DNA from: Streptomyces himalayensis subsp. himalayensis
GTDB lineage: Bacteria; Actinomycetota; Actinomycetes; Streptomycetales; Streptomycetaceae
Direction of reading: 5' to 3'
Assembly: GCF_013778455.1 (NCBI RefSeq)
Contig: NZ_JACEHE010000002.1
Coordinates: 1 to 64,000 of the forward strand
Length of the DNA stretch: 64,000 nucleotides
The notes below the pieces were generated by a model. The model searched no databases and had not been told where the DNA came from. It saw only the letters and a program-made list of their open reading frames with translations. Both the position numbers and the translations under genes were made by a program. This document shows, in pieces, positions 1-7,077 of this stretch (positions are counted from its first letter, which is position 1; every line of letters starts with the position of its first letter).

Positions 1-247
1 CGGGCTTGTCTTCCCGGCTGTTGGGCCGTTCCGACGAGTGAGACTTTAGCGGAATCCTGCCTCCCGAGCTAATCGGGGACCGCGCCCTTTCGAACGCTGA
101 TTCCTCATTTCGCAAACACGCATGAAAACGCGCCGACGACGAGTCATCGTTCGTTTGGATGGTTCTTGCGGAATGGCTGTCCGGGGCCGACCGGAGTCGG
201 TGCTCACGTCGGACAACTCGGAGAACACTACGTAGGTCGGCCAGTCA
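1..247. other. intergenic, nothing recognised
   Basis: No coding sequence, RNA gene or terminator could be supported here. The open frames lack credible start sites and resemble no protein I know. The stretch around 85-160 is more AT-rich than its surroundings. It lies upstream of the leader region of trpS. Confidence 0.5.
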
Positions 248-283
248 TGTCAACTCGGCGCCGCAGGGCGTACCCTTGTGGGC
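248..283 (+). promoter_or_regulatory. candidate promoter of the trpS leader
   Basis: A TACCCT box at 271-276 ends 7 bases before the ATG of the leader peptide, so transcription would start at or next to that ATG and the leader peptide would be translated from a leaderless mRNA. A poor -35 match (TGTCAA, 248-253) sits 17 bases upstream. The -10 is seen directly; its use is inferred. Confidence 0.5.
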
Positions 284-325
284 ATGTCCAAGCATGCGTT
301 CACCCAGCAGTGGTGGGCCGCCTGA
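284..325 (+). CDS. Trp leader peptide (MSKHAFTQQWWAA)
   Basis: This 13-codon frame is too short for ordinary gene finding. It contains two consecutive TGG (Trp) codons at 311-316, followed by two Ala codons and TGA at 323-325. The stop lies in the loop of the first of several mutually exclusive hairpins, the arrangement expected of an attenuation leader. The peptide probably has no function beyond measuring charged tRNA-Trp: a ribosome short of Trp-tRNA would stall on the tandem Trp codons and mask the left arm of hairpin 1:2. No Shine-Dalgarno is seen; the TACCCT box 7 bases upstream suggests leaderless translation. Ribosome-mediated attenuation is established for the auxiliary TrpRS gene of S. 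coelicolor. Confidence 0.85.
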   Translation: MSKHAFTQQWWAA

Positions 326-376
326 CGGCGGCCGTACTTACGCATGTACTCAACGGCCGCCGCTCCGGCGGCCGTT
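316..376 (+). promoter_or_regulatory. transcription attenuator of trpS
   Basis: Four segments form alternative stems. Segment 1 (GGCCGCC, 316-322) overlaps the Trp codons and pairs with segment 2 (GGCGGCC, 327-333). Segment 2 extended to 335 also pairs perfectly over 9 bp with segment 3 (353-361). Segment 3 (352-362) pairs over 11 bp with segment 4 (366-376) around a 3-base loop and would act as the terminator. A ribosome stalled on the Trp codons would cover segment 1 and favour the 2:3 antiterminator. The terminator stem is not followed by a T-run, as is common in high-GC actinobacteria. Confidence 0.8.
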
Positions 377-448
377 CGCGTATCTCCCTCCTGGAGGAAC
401 CTGAGTCGGCCGGCGGGCAGCGGCGGCCGACGACCAGGAGGTGGAGAG

Positions 449-1447
449 ATGACGCGGATCTTCAGCGGGGTCAAGCCGACGGGGCATCTGACGCTGGGGA
501 ACTATCTCGGGGCCGTGCGGCAGTGGGCGAAAGTCGACCAGCACCGTGCTGATGCGTTGTTCTGCATCGTCGACCTGCATGCCCTGACGGTGGAGCACGA
601 TCCGGGGCGCGTGTGCAGGCTCAGCCGGCAGGGGGCGACGCTGCTGCTGGCGGCCGGACTCGAGCCGGCCCAGTGCACCGTGTTCGTACAGAGCCATGTG
701 GACGAGCACGCGCGTCTGTCGTATCTGCTCGAGTGCGTCGCGACCGACGGCGAGATGCGGCGGATGATCCAGTACAAGGAGAAGTCCGCGCGCGAGCGGG
801 CGCATGGCGGGAGTGTGCGGCTCTCGCTGCTGACGTATCCCGTGCTGATGGCGGCGGACATCCTGGCGTACGGGGCCGACGAGGTGCCGGTCGGGGATGA
901 CCAGAGACAGCACGTCGAGCTGACGCGGGATCTGGCGGTGCGGTTCAACCAGCGGTACGGCCACACGTTCGTGACGCCTCGCGCGACGCATCCCGTGGTG
1001 GCGGCTCGGGTCATGGATCTGCAGGATCCGACGTCGAAGATGGGGAAGTCGCACGATGCCGGAGCCGGGATCGTCTATCTGCTCGACGAGCCGGATGTGG
1101 TGCGGAAGAAGATCATGCGGGCGGTGACCGACAGTGGGCAGGAGGTCGAGTACGACCGGGAGGCCAAGCCGGGTATCTCGAATCTGCTCGAGATTCTTGC
1201 GGCTTGTACGGATGGAGAGCCCGAGAAGCTGGGTGGTGCGTACACGTCGTACGGGGCCTTGAAGAAGGACACCGCCGACGCCGTGGTGGAGGTGCTCAGG
1301 CCACTGCAGGAGAGGCACAGGGAGCTTGTTGCCGATCCTGCCTATGTGGACGGGGTGTTGAAGGAGGGGGCGGAGAGGGCCAGGGGAATGGCCAGGCCGA
1401 CGGTGGATGCGGCCTATCGGGCGATCGGGCTGCTGCCGCCTTCGTGA
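449..1447 (+). CDS. trpS: tryptophanyl-tRNA synthetase, probably the auxiliary inducible type
   Basis: A class I aminoacyl-tRNA synthetase that charges tRNA-Trp in the cytoplasm. The 332 residues span the whole family length. The HIGH-equivalent is TLGN at residues 15-18 in the N-terminal PTGHLTLGNYLGA segment. The KMSKS loop reads KMGKS at 197-201. I chose the ATG at 449 because AGGAGG starts 13 bases upstream; the longer open frame would run into the attenuator. The Trp-Trp leader and attenuator suggest induction when charged tRNA-Trp is short. In S. coelicolor an attenuator-controlled TrpRS is the auxiliary enzyme that resists the TrpRS inhibitors indolmycin and chuangxinmycin. That this copy is resistant is inferred from the regulation, not shown by a diagnostic residue. 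Confidence 0.93.
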   Translation: MTRIFSGVKPTGHLTLGNYLGAVRQWAKVDQHRADALFCIVDLHALTVEHDPGRVCRLSRQGATLLLAAGLEPAQCTVFVQSHVDEHARLSYLLECVATDGEMRRMIQYKEKSARERAHGGSVRLSLLTYPVLMAADILAYGADEVPVGDDQRQHVELTRDLAVRFNQRYGHTFVTPRATHPVVAARVMDLQDPTSKMGKSHDAGAGIVYLLDEPDVVRKKIMRAVTDSGQEVEYDREAKPGISNLLEILAACTDGEPEKLGGAYTSYGALKKDTADAVVEVLRPLQERHRELVADPAYVDGVLKEGAERARGMARPTVDAAYRAIGLLPPS

Positions 1448-1496
1448 CCGATGGGCGCGGCGGTCGGTCGGGCCGGCCGCCGCGCCGGGCGGCGCG

Positions 1497-2309
1497 TCAG
1501 GTGTTCTTGCCGGAGGCCAGTTCGCGGCTGCGGTCGCGGGCCGCTTCGAGGGCGGCGATGAGGGCCGCGCGTACGCCGTGGTTCTCGAGCTCGCGGATGG
1601 CGCTGATGGTGGTGCCGGCCGGCGATGTCACGTTCTCGCGGAGCCTGACCGGGTGCTCGCCGCTGTCGCGCAGCATGGTGGCGGCGCCGATCGCGGACTG
1701 CACGATCAGGTCATGGGCCTTGTCGCGGGGCAGGCCGAGGAGGATGCCGGCGTCGGTCATGGCTTCGACCAGGTAGAAGAAGTACGCCGGGCCGGAGCCG
1801 GAGAGGGCGGTGCAGGCATCCTGCTGCGACTCGGGGACGCGGAGCGTCTTGCCGACGGCGCCGAAGATCTCTTCGGCGTGGGCGAGGTGCTCGGCGGTGG
1901 CGTGGGTGCCCGCGGAGATGACGGACATGGCCTCGTCGACGAGGGCGGGGGTGTTGGTCATGACGCGGACGACCGGGGTGCCTGTCGGCAGCCGGTCCTC
2001 GAAGTACGTCGTGGGGATGCCCGCCGCGCCGCTGATGATCAGGCGGCCGGCGGGGACGTGCGGGGCGAGTTCGTCGAGGAGGGCGCCCATGTCCTGCGGC
2101 TTGACCGTGAGGATGAGGGTGTCGGCGATCTTGGCCGCTTCAGTGTTCGAGACGGGCGTGACGCCGTAGCGGGTCCGGAGCTCTTCGGCGCGTTCGCGGC
2201 GGCGGGCGGTGACCAGGAGGTCGGCCGGGGCCCAGCCGGCTCGGATCATTCCGCTGAGCAGGGCTTCGCCGATCTTGCCGGTGCCGAGGACTGCGACTTT
2301 CTGGGTCAT
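1497..2309 (-). CDS. proC: pyrroline-5-carboxylate reductase
   Basis: Catalyses the last step of proline synthesis, the NAD(P)H-dependent reduction of pyrroline-5-carboxylate. The 270 residues match the family length. The N-terminal Rossmann motif is VAVLGTGKIGEALL. The C-terminal dimerisation domain carries the family signature around DACTALSGSGPAYFF and, near the end, VTSPAGTT. The ATG at 2309 has GGAGGG about 11 bases upstream. It is convergent with trpS, with only 49 bases between the stops, and is not obviously in an operon. Confidence 0.95.
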   Translation of the reverse strand: MTQKVAVLGTGKIGEALLSGMIRAGWAPADLLVTARRRERAEELRTRYGVTPVSNTEAAKIADTLILTVKPQDMGALLDELAPHVPAGRLIISGAAGIPTTYFEDRLPTGTPVVRVMTNTPALVDEAMSVISAGTHATAEHLAHAEEIFGAVGKTLRVPESQQDACTALSGSGPAYFFYLVEAMTDAGILLGLPRDKAHDLIVQSAIGAATMLRDSGEHPVRLRENVTSPAGTTISAIRELENHGVRAALIAALEAARDRSRELASGKNT

Positions 2310-2524
2310 GGCTGGGGTGCCCTCCGGGGGGTTGCGTCGTCCGGGTTCATCCTCGCACCGGGGGCGTGGGGGTGGCTCGGTTGTCCGGTGGGCGGACGTC
2401 GGGTGGCGCGTTTCCCTTGGAGGGTTTCCCTCGGAAGGTTCTCGCCCCCGCCGCCCCTCCCCTTCCCGTCCCTGGGGGCTGCGCCTCCAGCCCCCCTTTC
2501 GGCCTGGACGGCCTCGTCCTCAAA

Positions 2525-2554
2525 CTCCCCCAGCTACCGCTGGGAGGTGCCCCC
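2525..2554. repeat. dispersed GC-rich palindrome (CCCAGC/GCTGGG stem)
   Basis: CTCCCCCAGC, four bases, then GCTGGGAGG followed by TGCCCCC. Similar hairpin elements occur at 13111-13140, 37438-37543 and near 38605 in this window, so this belongs to a scattered palindromic family. It lies 20 bp downstream of the ABC permease stop and may also terminate that transcript. Confidence 0.6.
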
Positions 2555-2574
2555 AGACGGGCTGAATGGGGCGA

Positions 2575-3372
2575 TCACGCGGTACGGCGGCGCAGCGTCG
2601 CCGCGCCCAGGCTCAGCACCAGCAACGCGCACCCGGCCACGACCAGCGCATCCCGTACGAAGTTCGCCGTCATGTCCGTGTGCCTGAGGACCTCGTTCAT
2701 GCCGTCCACGGCGTAGGACATGGGGAGGACGTTGGAGATCCCTTCGAGGACCGGGTGCATGTTGGAGCGGTCGGTGAAGAGGCCGCAGAGGAGGAGCTGG
2801 GGGAAGATCACCGCCGGCATGAACTGCACCGCCTGGAACTCGGAGGCCGCGAAGGCGGAGACGAAGAGGCCCAGGGCCGTGCCGAGCAGGGCATCGAGCA
2901 GGGCGACGAGGAGCAGCAGCCAGGGGGAGCCAGTCACGTCGAGGCCCAGGACCCACAGGGCGAGGCCGGTGGCCAGGGCCGACTGGACGATGGCCAGGGT
3001 GCCGAAGGCGAGGGCGTAGCCCGCGATCAGGTCGGCCTTGCCGAGCGGCATGGCGAGGAGGCGTTCGAGGGTGCCGGAGGTGCGTTCGCGCAGGGTGGCG
3101 ATGGAGGTGACCAGGAACATCGTGATCAGCGGGAAGATGCCGAGCAGCGAGGCGCCGATCGCGTCGAAGGTCCCCGGGCTGCCGTCGAAGACGTAGCGGA
3201 GCAGGAAGAGCATCACGCACGGGACGAGGATCATCAGCGCGATGGATCGCGGGTCGTGGCGGAGCTGGCGCAGGACGCGGGCGGCGGTGGCGAGGGTGCG
3301 GGATGCGCTGATCGCGGTGGGGCTGGGTGCGGCAGCCGCGGGGCGTGCGGGGTGTGTGCTCGTCGTGGTCAT
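2575..3372 (-). CDS. ABC-2 type transporter permease
   Basis: Integral membrane subunit of an ABC exporter. The 265 residues fit the ABC-2 (DrrB-like) family: about six hydrophobic segments, the first near SIALMILVPCVMLFLLRYVF, with TLRERTSGTLERLLAMPL, a typical ABC-2 motif, between the early segments. The ATG at 3372 overlaps the stop of the ATPase gene by 4 bases (ATGA), indicating translational coupling. The longer open frame upstream is a shadow of the ATPase gene. The substrate cannot be read from sequence; family members export drugs, lipids or polyketides. Confidence 0.9.
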   Translation of the reverse strand: MTTTSTHPARPAAAAPSPTAISASRTLATAARVLRQLRHDPRSIALMILVPCVMLFLLRYVFDGSPGTFDAIGASLLGIFPLITMFLVTSIATLRERTSGTLERLLAMPLGKADLIAGYALAFGTLAIVQSALATGLALWVLGLDVTGSPWLLLLVALLDALLGTALGLFVSAFAASEFQAVQFMPAVIFPQLLLCGLFTDRSNMHPVLEGISNVLPMSYAVDGMNEVLRHTDMTANFVRDALVVAGCALLVLSLGAATLRRRTA

Positions 3373-4217
3373 CGGGCGGTCTCCTTGCGGGCGTTGCCGC
3401 GGGTGTCGGCGCCGGCATCGGCCGCGGCGGCTTCGACGGCCTCGTCGACGAGATGGAGGAAGGCCGCTTCGACGGTCTCCGAGTGCGTGCGCTCGCGCAG
3501 GGCGTCGGGAGTGTCGTCCGCGAGGATCTCGCCCTCGCGCATGAGGAGCAGACGGTGGCAGCGTTCGGCCTCGTCCATGACGTGCGAGGAGACGAGGATC
3601 GTGGCTCCGCGCTCGGCGGCGATGGAGTGGAAGAGGTCCCACAGGTCGCGGCGGAGTACGGGATCGAGGCCGACGGTGGGTTCGTCGAGTACGAGGAGTT
3701 CGGGGGCGCCGAGCAGGGCGACGGCGAGGGAGACGCGGCTGCGCTGTCCGCCGGAGAGATTGCCGGCGAGGGCGTCGCTGTGCGAGGTGAGGTCGACGTC
3801 GGCGATTGCGCGGGTGACATGTTCGTGGCGGCGGTCGGCGGCAGCGCGGCCGGGATCCAGGACGGCCGCGAAGTACTCGAGGTTCTGGCGGATCGTCAGG
3901 TCGTCGTAGACGGAGGGTGCCTGGGTCACGTATCCGACGCGGGACCGGAGGGAGGGGTCGCCGGCGGGGCGGCCGAGTACGTCGAGAGTGCCGGTGACCT
4001 TGGCCTGCGTACCGACGACCGCCCGCATGAGGGTCGACTTTCCGCAGCCGGAGGGGCCGAGAAGGCCGGTGATCTGGCCGCGGGGGACGGCGAAGTCGAC
4101 GCTGCGGAGGACGATGCGCGGGCCTCGTACGACGGTGAGGGCGGCGGCTTTGATGGCGGGTGGGGGCTCGGTGGGGGTTCCTTCCCGGACGGGGGGTCCG
4201 GAAGCGAAATTCATCAT
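3369..4217 (-). CDS. ABC exporter ATPase subunit
   Basis: Nucleotide-binding subunit that powers the adjoining permease. Walker A is GPSGCGKST at residues 54-62, the signature LSGGQ at 154-158, and Walker B LLVLDE at 174-179, followed by a switch histidine in VSSHVMDEAERC. I set the start at the ATG at 4217. The open frame extends to a TTG at 4253, but that codon lies inside the -35 hexamer of a good promoter whose -10 box ends 7 bases before 4217, so the mRNA probably begins at this ATG and is leaderless. The second ATG at 4214 is an alternative. First gene of a two-gene operon. Confidence 0.92.
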   Translation of the reverse strand: MMNFASGPPVREGTPTEPPPAIKAAALTVVRGPRIVLRSVDFAVPRGQITGLLGPSGCGKSTLMRAVVGTQAKVTGTLDVLGRPAGDPSLRSRVGYVTQAPSVYDDLTIRQNLEYFAAVLDPGRAAADRRHEHVTRAIADVDLTSHSDALAGNLSGGQRSRVSLAVALLGAPELLVLDEPTVGLDPVLRRDLWDLFHSIAAERGATILVSSHVMDEAERCHRLLLMREGEILADDTPDALRERTHSETVEAAFLHLVDEAVEAAAADAGADTRGNARKETAR

Positions 4218-4224
4218 GCGGTGA

Positions 4225-4253
4225 ATAATGCGCGTGGTGGGTAGTGGCGTCAA
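4225..4253 (-). promoter_or_regulatory. promoter of the ABC exporter operon
   Basis: Read on the minus strand, TTGACG (4253-4248) is separated by 17 bases from CATTAT (4230-4225), which ends 7 bases before the ATG at 4217. A second TTGACG lies just upstream at 4261-4256, making a tandem duplication of the -35 sequence. This is the closest match to a housekeeping promoter that I see in the window and predicts a leaderless transcript. Confidence 0.65.
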
Positions 4254-4328
4254 GGCGTCAAGGTGGGTGAACCCTTGTGAACCCCCGCGGGAGGAGCGGG
4301 CGTTTTCCGGTGGTGTGATGCGCGGCTG

Positions 4329-5141
4329 TCATGTGAGGCGGCCGGGCCTGCGTACGACCGTGAGATCCACGGCGTACACCTCCTCGACCAGGCCGTCCGG
4401 GAAGTACCGCAGCAGGTGGCGCCGCTCGTCGGCCAGTACGGGTGCGGACTCCTCAGGGCCCAGGGCGGCGAAGTACGAGCGGCTGCCGAGGTGGGCGAGA
4501 TGGACGTCGACGGGGATGCGGCGGGTCCAGTGGAGACGGCGGTGCGCCGGACCCAGGCCGGGGGCCAGCCGGTCGATGATCTGCGGCGCTTCGCCGGTGA
4601 TGCCGTGCGCGTGGTAACCGGGCAGGCGGGCCTGCAGTCGTCGCTCCTGCTCGGCGCACCAGGGCACGTCCGGGTCGGGGATGTTCCACCACAGGGCGAG
4701 AGCGCCGCCGGGGCGCAGGACGCGCAGGGCTTCGGGGAGGGAACGTCCCGGGTCCGTCCAGTGCCAGGCCTGTGCGTAGGTGATGAGGTCGGCGCAGGCG
4801 TCGCCGAGCGGGAGGGCGTCGCCGAGGGCACGGACGACGGGGACGTCCGGGAGGTGCGCCTTGAGCTGGGCGCCCATGGCCGGGCCGGGTTCGACTGCGA
4901 CGGCCTGTGCGCCGCGTTCCACCAGCAGGCGAGTGGCGATGCCGGTGCCTGCTCCGACGTCCACGACGCGCGCTCCGCGAATCGGCCGGCCTGCCAACTC
5001 CTCGACCGCGTCGAAGAGTTCTGGCGGATAGCCGGGCCGGGCGGCGGCGTACTGACCGGCGACGGAGTCGAAGGACAGCGCGAAGGGGGAGGGACCTGGA
5101 AGGTTTGAGGAACCTGGGTAGCCGGAAGCGTCTGGGTGCAT
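4329..5141 (-). CDS. class I SAM-dependent methyltransferase
   Basis: A 270-residue methyltransferase of the UbiE/biotin-synthesis-like class. Motif I for SAM binding is VVDVGAGTGIATRLL. Motif II is around AVAVEPGPAM and a post-I acidic residue follows. The N-terminal segment SFDSVAGQYAAARPGYP is typical of this methyltransferase group. The ATG at 5141 removes an implausible Arg-rich extension present in the open frame. No Shine-Dalgarno is obvious. The substrate is unknown and the neighbours give no clue. Confidence 0.85.
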   Translation of the reverse strand: MHPDASGYPGSSNLPGPSPFALSFDSVAGQYAAARPGYPPELFDAVEELAGRPIRGARVVDVGAGTGIATRLLVERGAQAVAVEPGPAMGAQLKAHLPDVPVVRALGDALPLGDACADLITYAQAWHWTDPGRSLPEALRVLRPGGALALWWNIPDPDVPWCAEQERRLQARLPGYHAHGITGEAPQIIDRLAPGLGPAHRRLHWTRRIPVDVHLAHLGSRSYFAALGPEESAPVLADERRHLLRYFPDGLVEEVYAVDLTVVRRPGRLT

Positions 5142-5250
5142 GCCACCACGCAAGCGAATCCGCCGCAGAACCGCCAGACCGCGGGTGGTTGCGGGGAGGC
5201 GGATGCCTGGCCAGCGGCTGTCAGGCGCGGTCGCTCGGTGGGGCGGCGGC

Positions 5251-5757
5251 CTAGCCTTTCCGTTTCCGCTTCGACGGGTTGCCCGCGCGGCGTGCCGCAC
5301 GGCGTTCGTACTGCTCGCGTGCCGCCTCGTGCTCCTCGCGGTACAGCTTCTCGCCGGGGGCCTCGGTGAGGGTGCGGAGGAAGTAGGCGAGGAGGGAGCC
5401 GACGAAGCCGATGGCGAGGAGACCTCGGAGGGAGGCCTGGCGGTCGGGCTCGGGGCGCTTGCTGAAGCCGTCCCAGGTGTGACGGAACGCGAGCGCGCTG
5501 CAGACCGCGAACATCACGACGACCAGCACGGTCGCCAGCCCTCCGATGGCAGCGATCTCCAGACCCTCGTACGCGAAGCGCAGGACCAGGCACGACACGG
5601 CCGCCGCGGCGAGCGAGCCGGCGGCTACGGCCGCGCGGCGCGCCGCGTAGCCGCCGTCGTGGTTCACCCAGGTCGTGCCGAAGAATCGGATGGGTTCGGG
5701 GCGGGGGCCCGCGGGGGTGGCCGGGGTGCCGGTCTTGTCGTCCTTCTCGTCGCTCAC
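5251..5757 (-). CDS. conserved membrane protein, function unknown
   Basis: A 168-residue protein with a polar N-terminus, four predicted membrane segments (AAVAAGSLAAAAVSCLVLRF, then AAIGGLATVLVVVMFAVCSA, a short pair around LRGLLAIGFVGSLLAYFL), and a highly charged tail ending in a Lys/Arg cluster. I chose the GTG at 5757; a GATAAT box lies 6 bases upstream, consistent with a leaderless message, while the longer frame to 5799 has no start signal. I do not recognise the family beyond its appearance in streptomycetes. Confidence 0.75.
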   Translation of the reverse strand: MSDEKDDKTGTPATPAGPRPEPIRFFGTTWVNHDGGYAARRAAVAAGSLAAAAVSCLVLRFAYEGLEIAAIGGLATVLVVVMFAVCSALAFRHTWDGFSKRPEPDRQASLRGLLAIGFVGSLLAYFLRTLTEAPGEKLYREEHEAAREQYERRAARRAGNPSKRKRKG

Positions 5758-5874
5758 GCGTCGATTATCGGTCCGGCCCGCCGTGATCCCTACCGGCACT
5801 CCTCTGCCGCTCGCTTATCTGCCGCTCCTCGGGGTGGCCCCACCGGTCGTGCGGGCGAGGCCACGCCCGAGGCG

Positions 5875-6219
5875 TCAGCCGCAGCGCGGTGCCACGTACC
5901 CGTCGCTGCCTGTGAACACGTATGCGTCCGAGATGTACTCGCCGTCGGCGATGTTGTCCCAGAGGTTCGTCGTGCCGTACGGGCCGGTGATCGTCTGGCC
6001 CGGCGTCTGGCAGAAGATCGGCACCTTGGCGCCATCGGGCAGGACGCGGACGATGCCGTAGCTGGTGCTGGGGCCGCTGCGCACGTTCACGCGGTAGCCG
6101 GGCGCGACCGAGTAGTACCTGAGCGCCGAGGCCTCCGCCGCGGCACCCAGCGTCAGTGCGAACGCCGCGACGGTGGCGCCTGCCGCCATCCTGGTGCGTC
6201 TGCCGGCCAAGAGCTTCAT
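5875..6219 (-). CDS. secreted SH3b-domain protein, copy 1 of 3
   Basis: A 114-residue exported protein. An N-terminal signal peptide (basic MKLLAGRR, then a hydrophobic Ala-rich stretch ending AAAEASA) is followed by one bacterial SH3 (SH3b) domain containing RVNVRSGPSTSYGIVRVLPDG, the family hallmark, and two Cys residues, one in IFCQTPGQ and one two residues from the C-terminus, that may form a disulfide. SH3b domains usually bind peptidoglycan. The start is set at the internal ATG that aligns with copy 2. It follows copy 2 by 20 bases and ends the run of three paralogues. Confidence 0.85.
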   Translation of the reverse strand: MKLLAGRRTRMAAGATVAAFALTLGAAAEASALRYYSVAPGYRVNVRSGPSTSYGIVRVLPDGAKVPIFCQTPGQTITGPYGTTNLWDNIADGEYISDAYVFTGSDGYVAPRCG

Positions 6220-6239
6220 GGTGATCCCCATCCCGTTCG

Positions 6240-6581
6240 TCAGGCGCAGCGCGGCCTGATGTAGCCGTCGCTGCCCGTGTTCACGTACGCGTCGGAGACG
6301 TACGCCCCGGAGCCGATGTTGTCCCAGATGTTCGTCGTGCCGTACGGGCCGGTGATCGTCTGGCCCGGCGTCTGGCAGTAGATCGTTACCTGGGAGCCCT
6401 CCGGCAGCACCCGGACGAGGGTGTACTGGGTCCCCGGCCCGCTACGGACGTTCAGCCGGATGCCGGGAGCAATCGGGTAGGTGACCGCCGCGGCCTCCGC
6501 CGCGGCGCCCAGTGTCAGGGCGAAAGCCGCGACTGCGGCGCTTCCCGCCATCGCGGCACGTCTGGTCGGCTGGAGCTTCAC
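6240..6581 (-). CDS. secreted SH3b-domain protein, copy 2 of 3
   Basis: A 113-residue paralogue of copy 1 with the same layout: signal peptide (VKLQPTRRAAMAGSAAVAAF, cleavage after an AEA-like motif), then one SH3b domain with the LNVRSGPGTQY motif and the same two Cys residues. An upstream GTG at 6602 overlaps the stop of copy 3, but AAGGAGAGG lies correctly spaced before the GTG at 6581, which I prefer. The gene is probably cotranscribed with copies 1 and 3. Confidence 0.85.
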   Translation of the reverse strand: MKLQPTRRAAMAGSAAVAAFALTLGAAAEAAAVTYPIAPGIRLNVRSGPGTQYTLVRVLPEGSQVTIYCQTPGQTITGPYGTTNIWDNIGSGAYVSDAYVNTGSDGYIRPRCA

Positions 6582-6598
6582 GCTGGTTCCTCTCCTTC

Positions 6599-6925
6599 TC
6601 ACGCGCAGCGCGGGGCGATGTATCCGTCGCTTCCGGTGTTCACATAGGCGTCGGAGACGTACTCGCCGACGGCGATGTTGTCCCAGATGTTCGTGGTGCC
6701 GTACGGCCCGGTCACTGTCTCTCCCGGGCGCTGGCAGAAGATCCGCACATGCGAGCCTTCCGGCAGTACGCGGATGATGCGGTAGCTCGTGCCGGGGCCG
6801 CTGCGCACGTTCACTCGGTAGCCCGGGGCGATCGCGTAGTAGCGCAACTGCACGTCGGCCGTGCTCGCGGCCTGCGTGGTGTGCTGCGCCTCTTCTTCCG
6901 AGCCCTCGATGCGGTCAACAGCCAT
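6599..6925 (-). CDS. SH3b-domain protein, copy 3 of 3, without a signal peptide
   Basis: A 108-residue paralogue and the first gene of the trio. Its SH3b domain (VNVRSGPGTSYRIIRVLPEG) is close to the other two, but the N-terminus (MAVDRIEGSEEEAQHTTQA) is acidic and polar, with no hydrophobic export signal. The ATG at 6925 has GGGGGGAG upstream, and no better start restoring a signal peptide is visible. The protein therefore looks cytoplasmic unless exported by another route. It is divergent from the kinase gene at 7078, with 152 bases between. Confidence 0.8.
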   Translation of the reverse strand: MAVDRIEGSEEEAQHTTQAASTADVQLRYYAIAPGYRVNVRSGPGTSYRIIRVLPEGSHVRIFCQRPGETVTGPYGTTNIWDNIAVGEYVSDAYVNTGSDGYIAPRCA

Positions 6926-7077
6926 GTCGGCTCCCCCCGTTGAAACCCACTTGATCGCGCCAAGTGCGTCGCGGACACACATGGCACGCGGAGGCTAACA
7001 AGCCACACCGGTTTCGTACTAATCATCGACTAGGCTCCGTATGTCGCGCGCGGACGAGCTACCCGGGGGGAGAGTCC

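Noticed and set aside
300..448. T-box riboswitch controlling trpS
   Set aside because: No T-box sequence (AGGGTGGNACCGCG type) is present; the tandem Trp codons and alternative hairpins explain the leader better.
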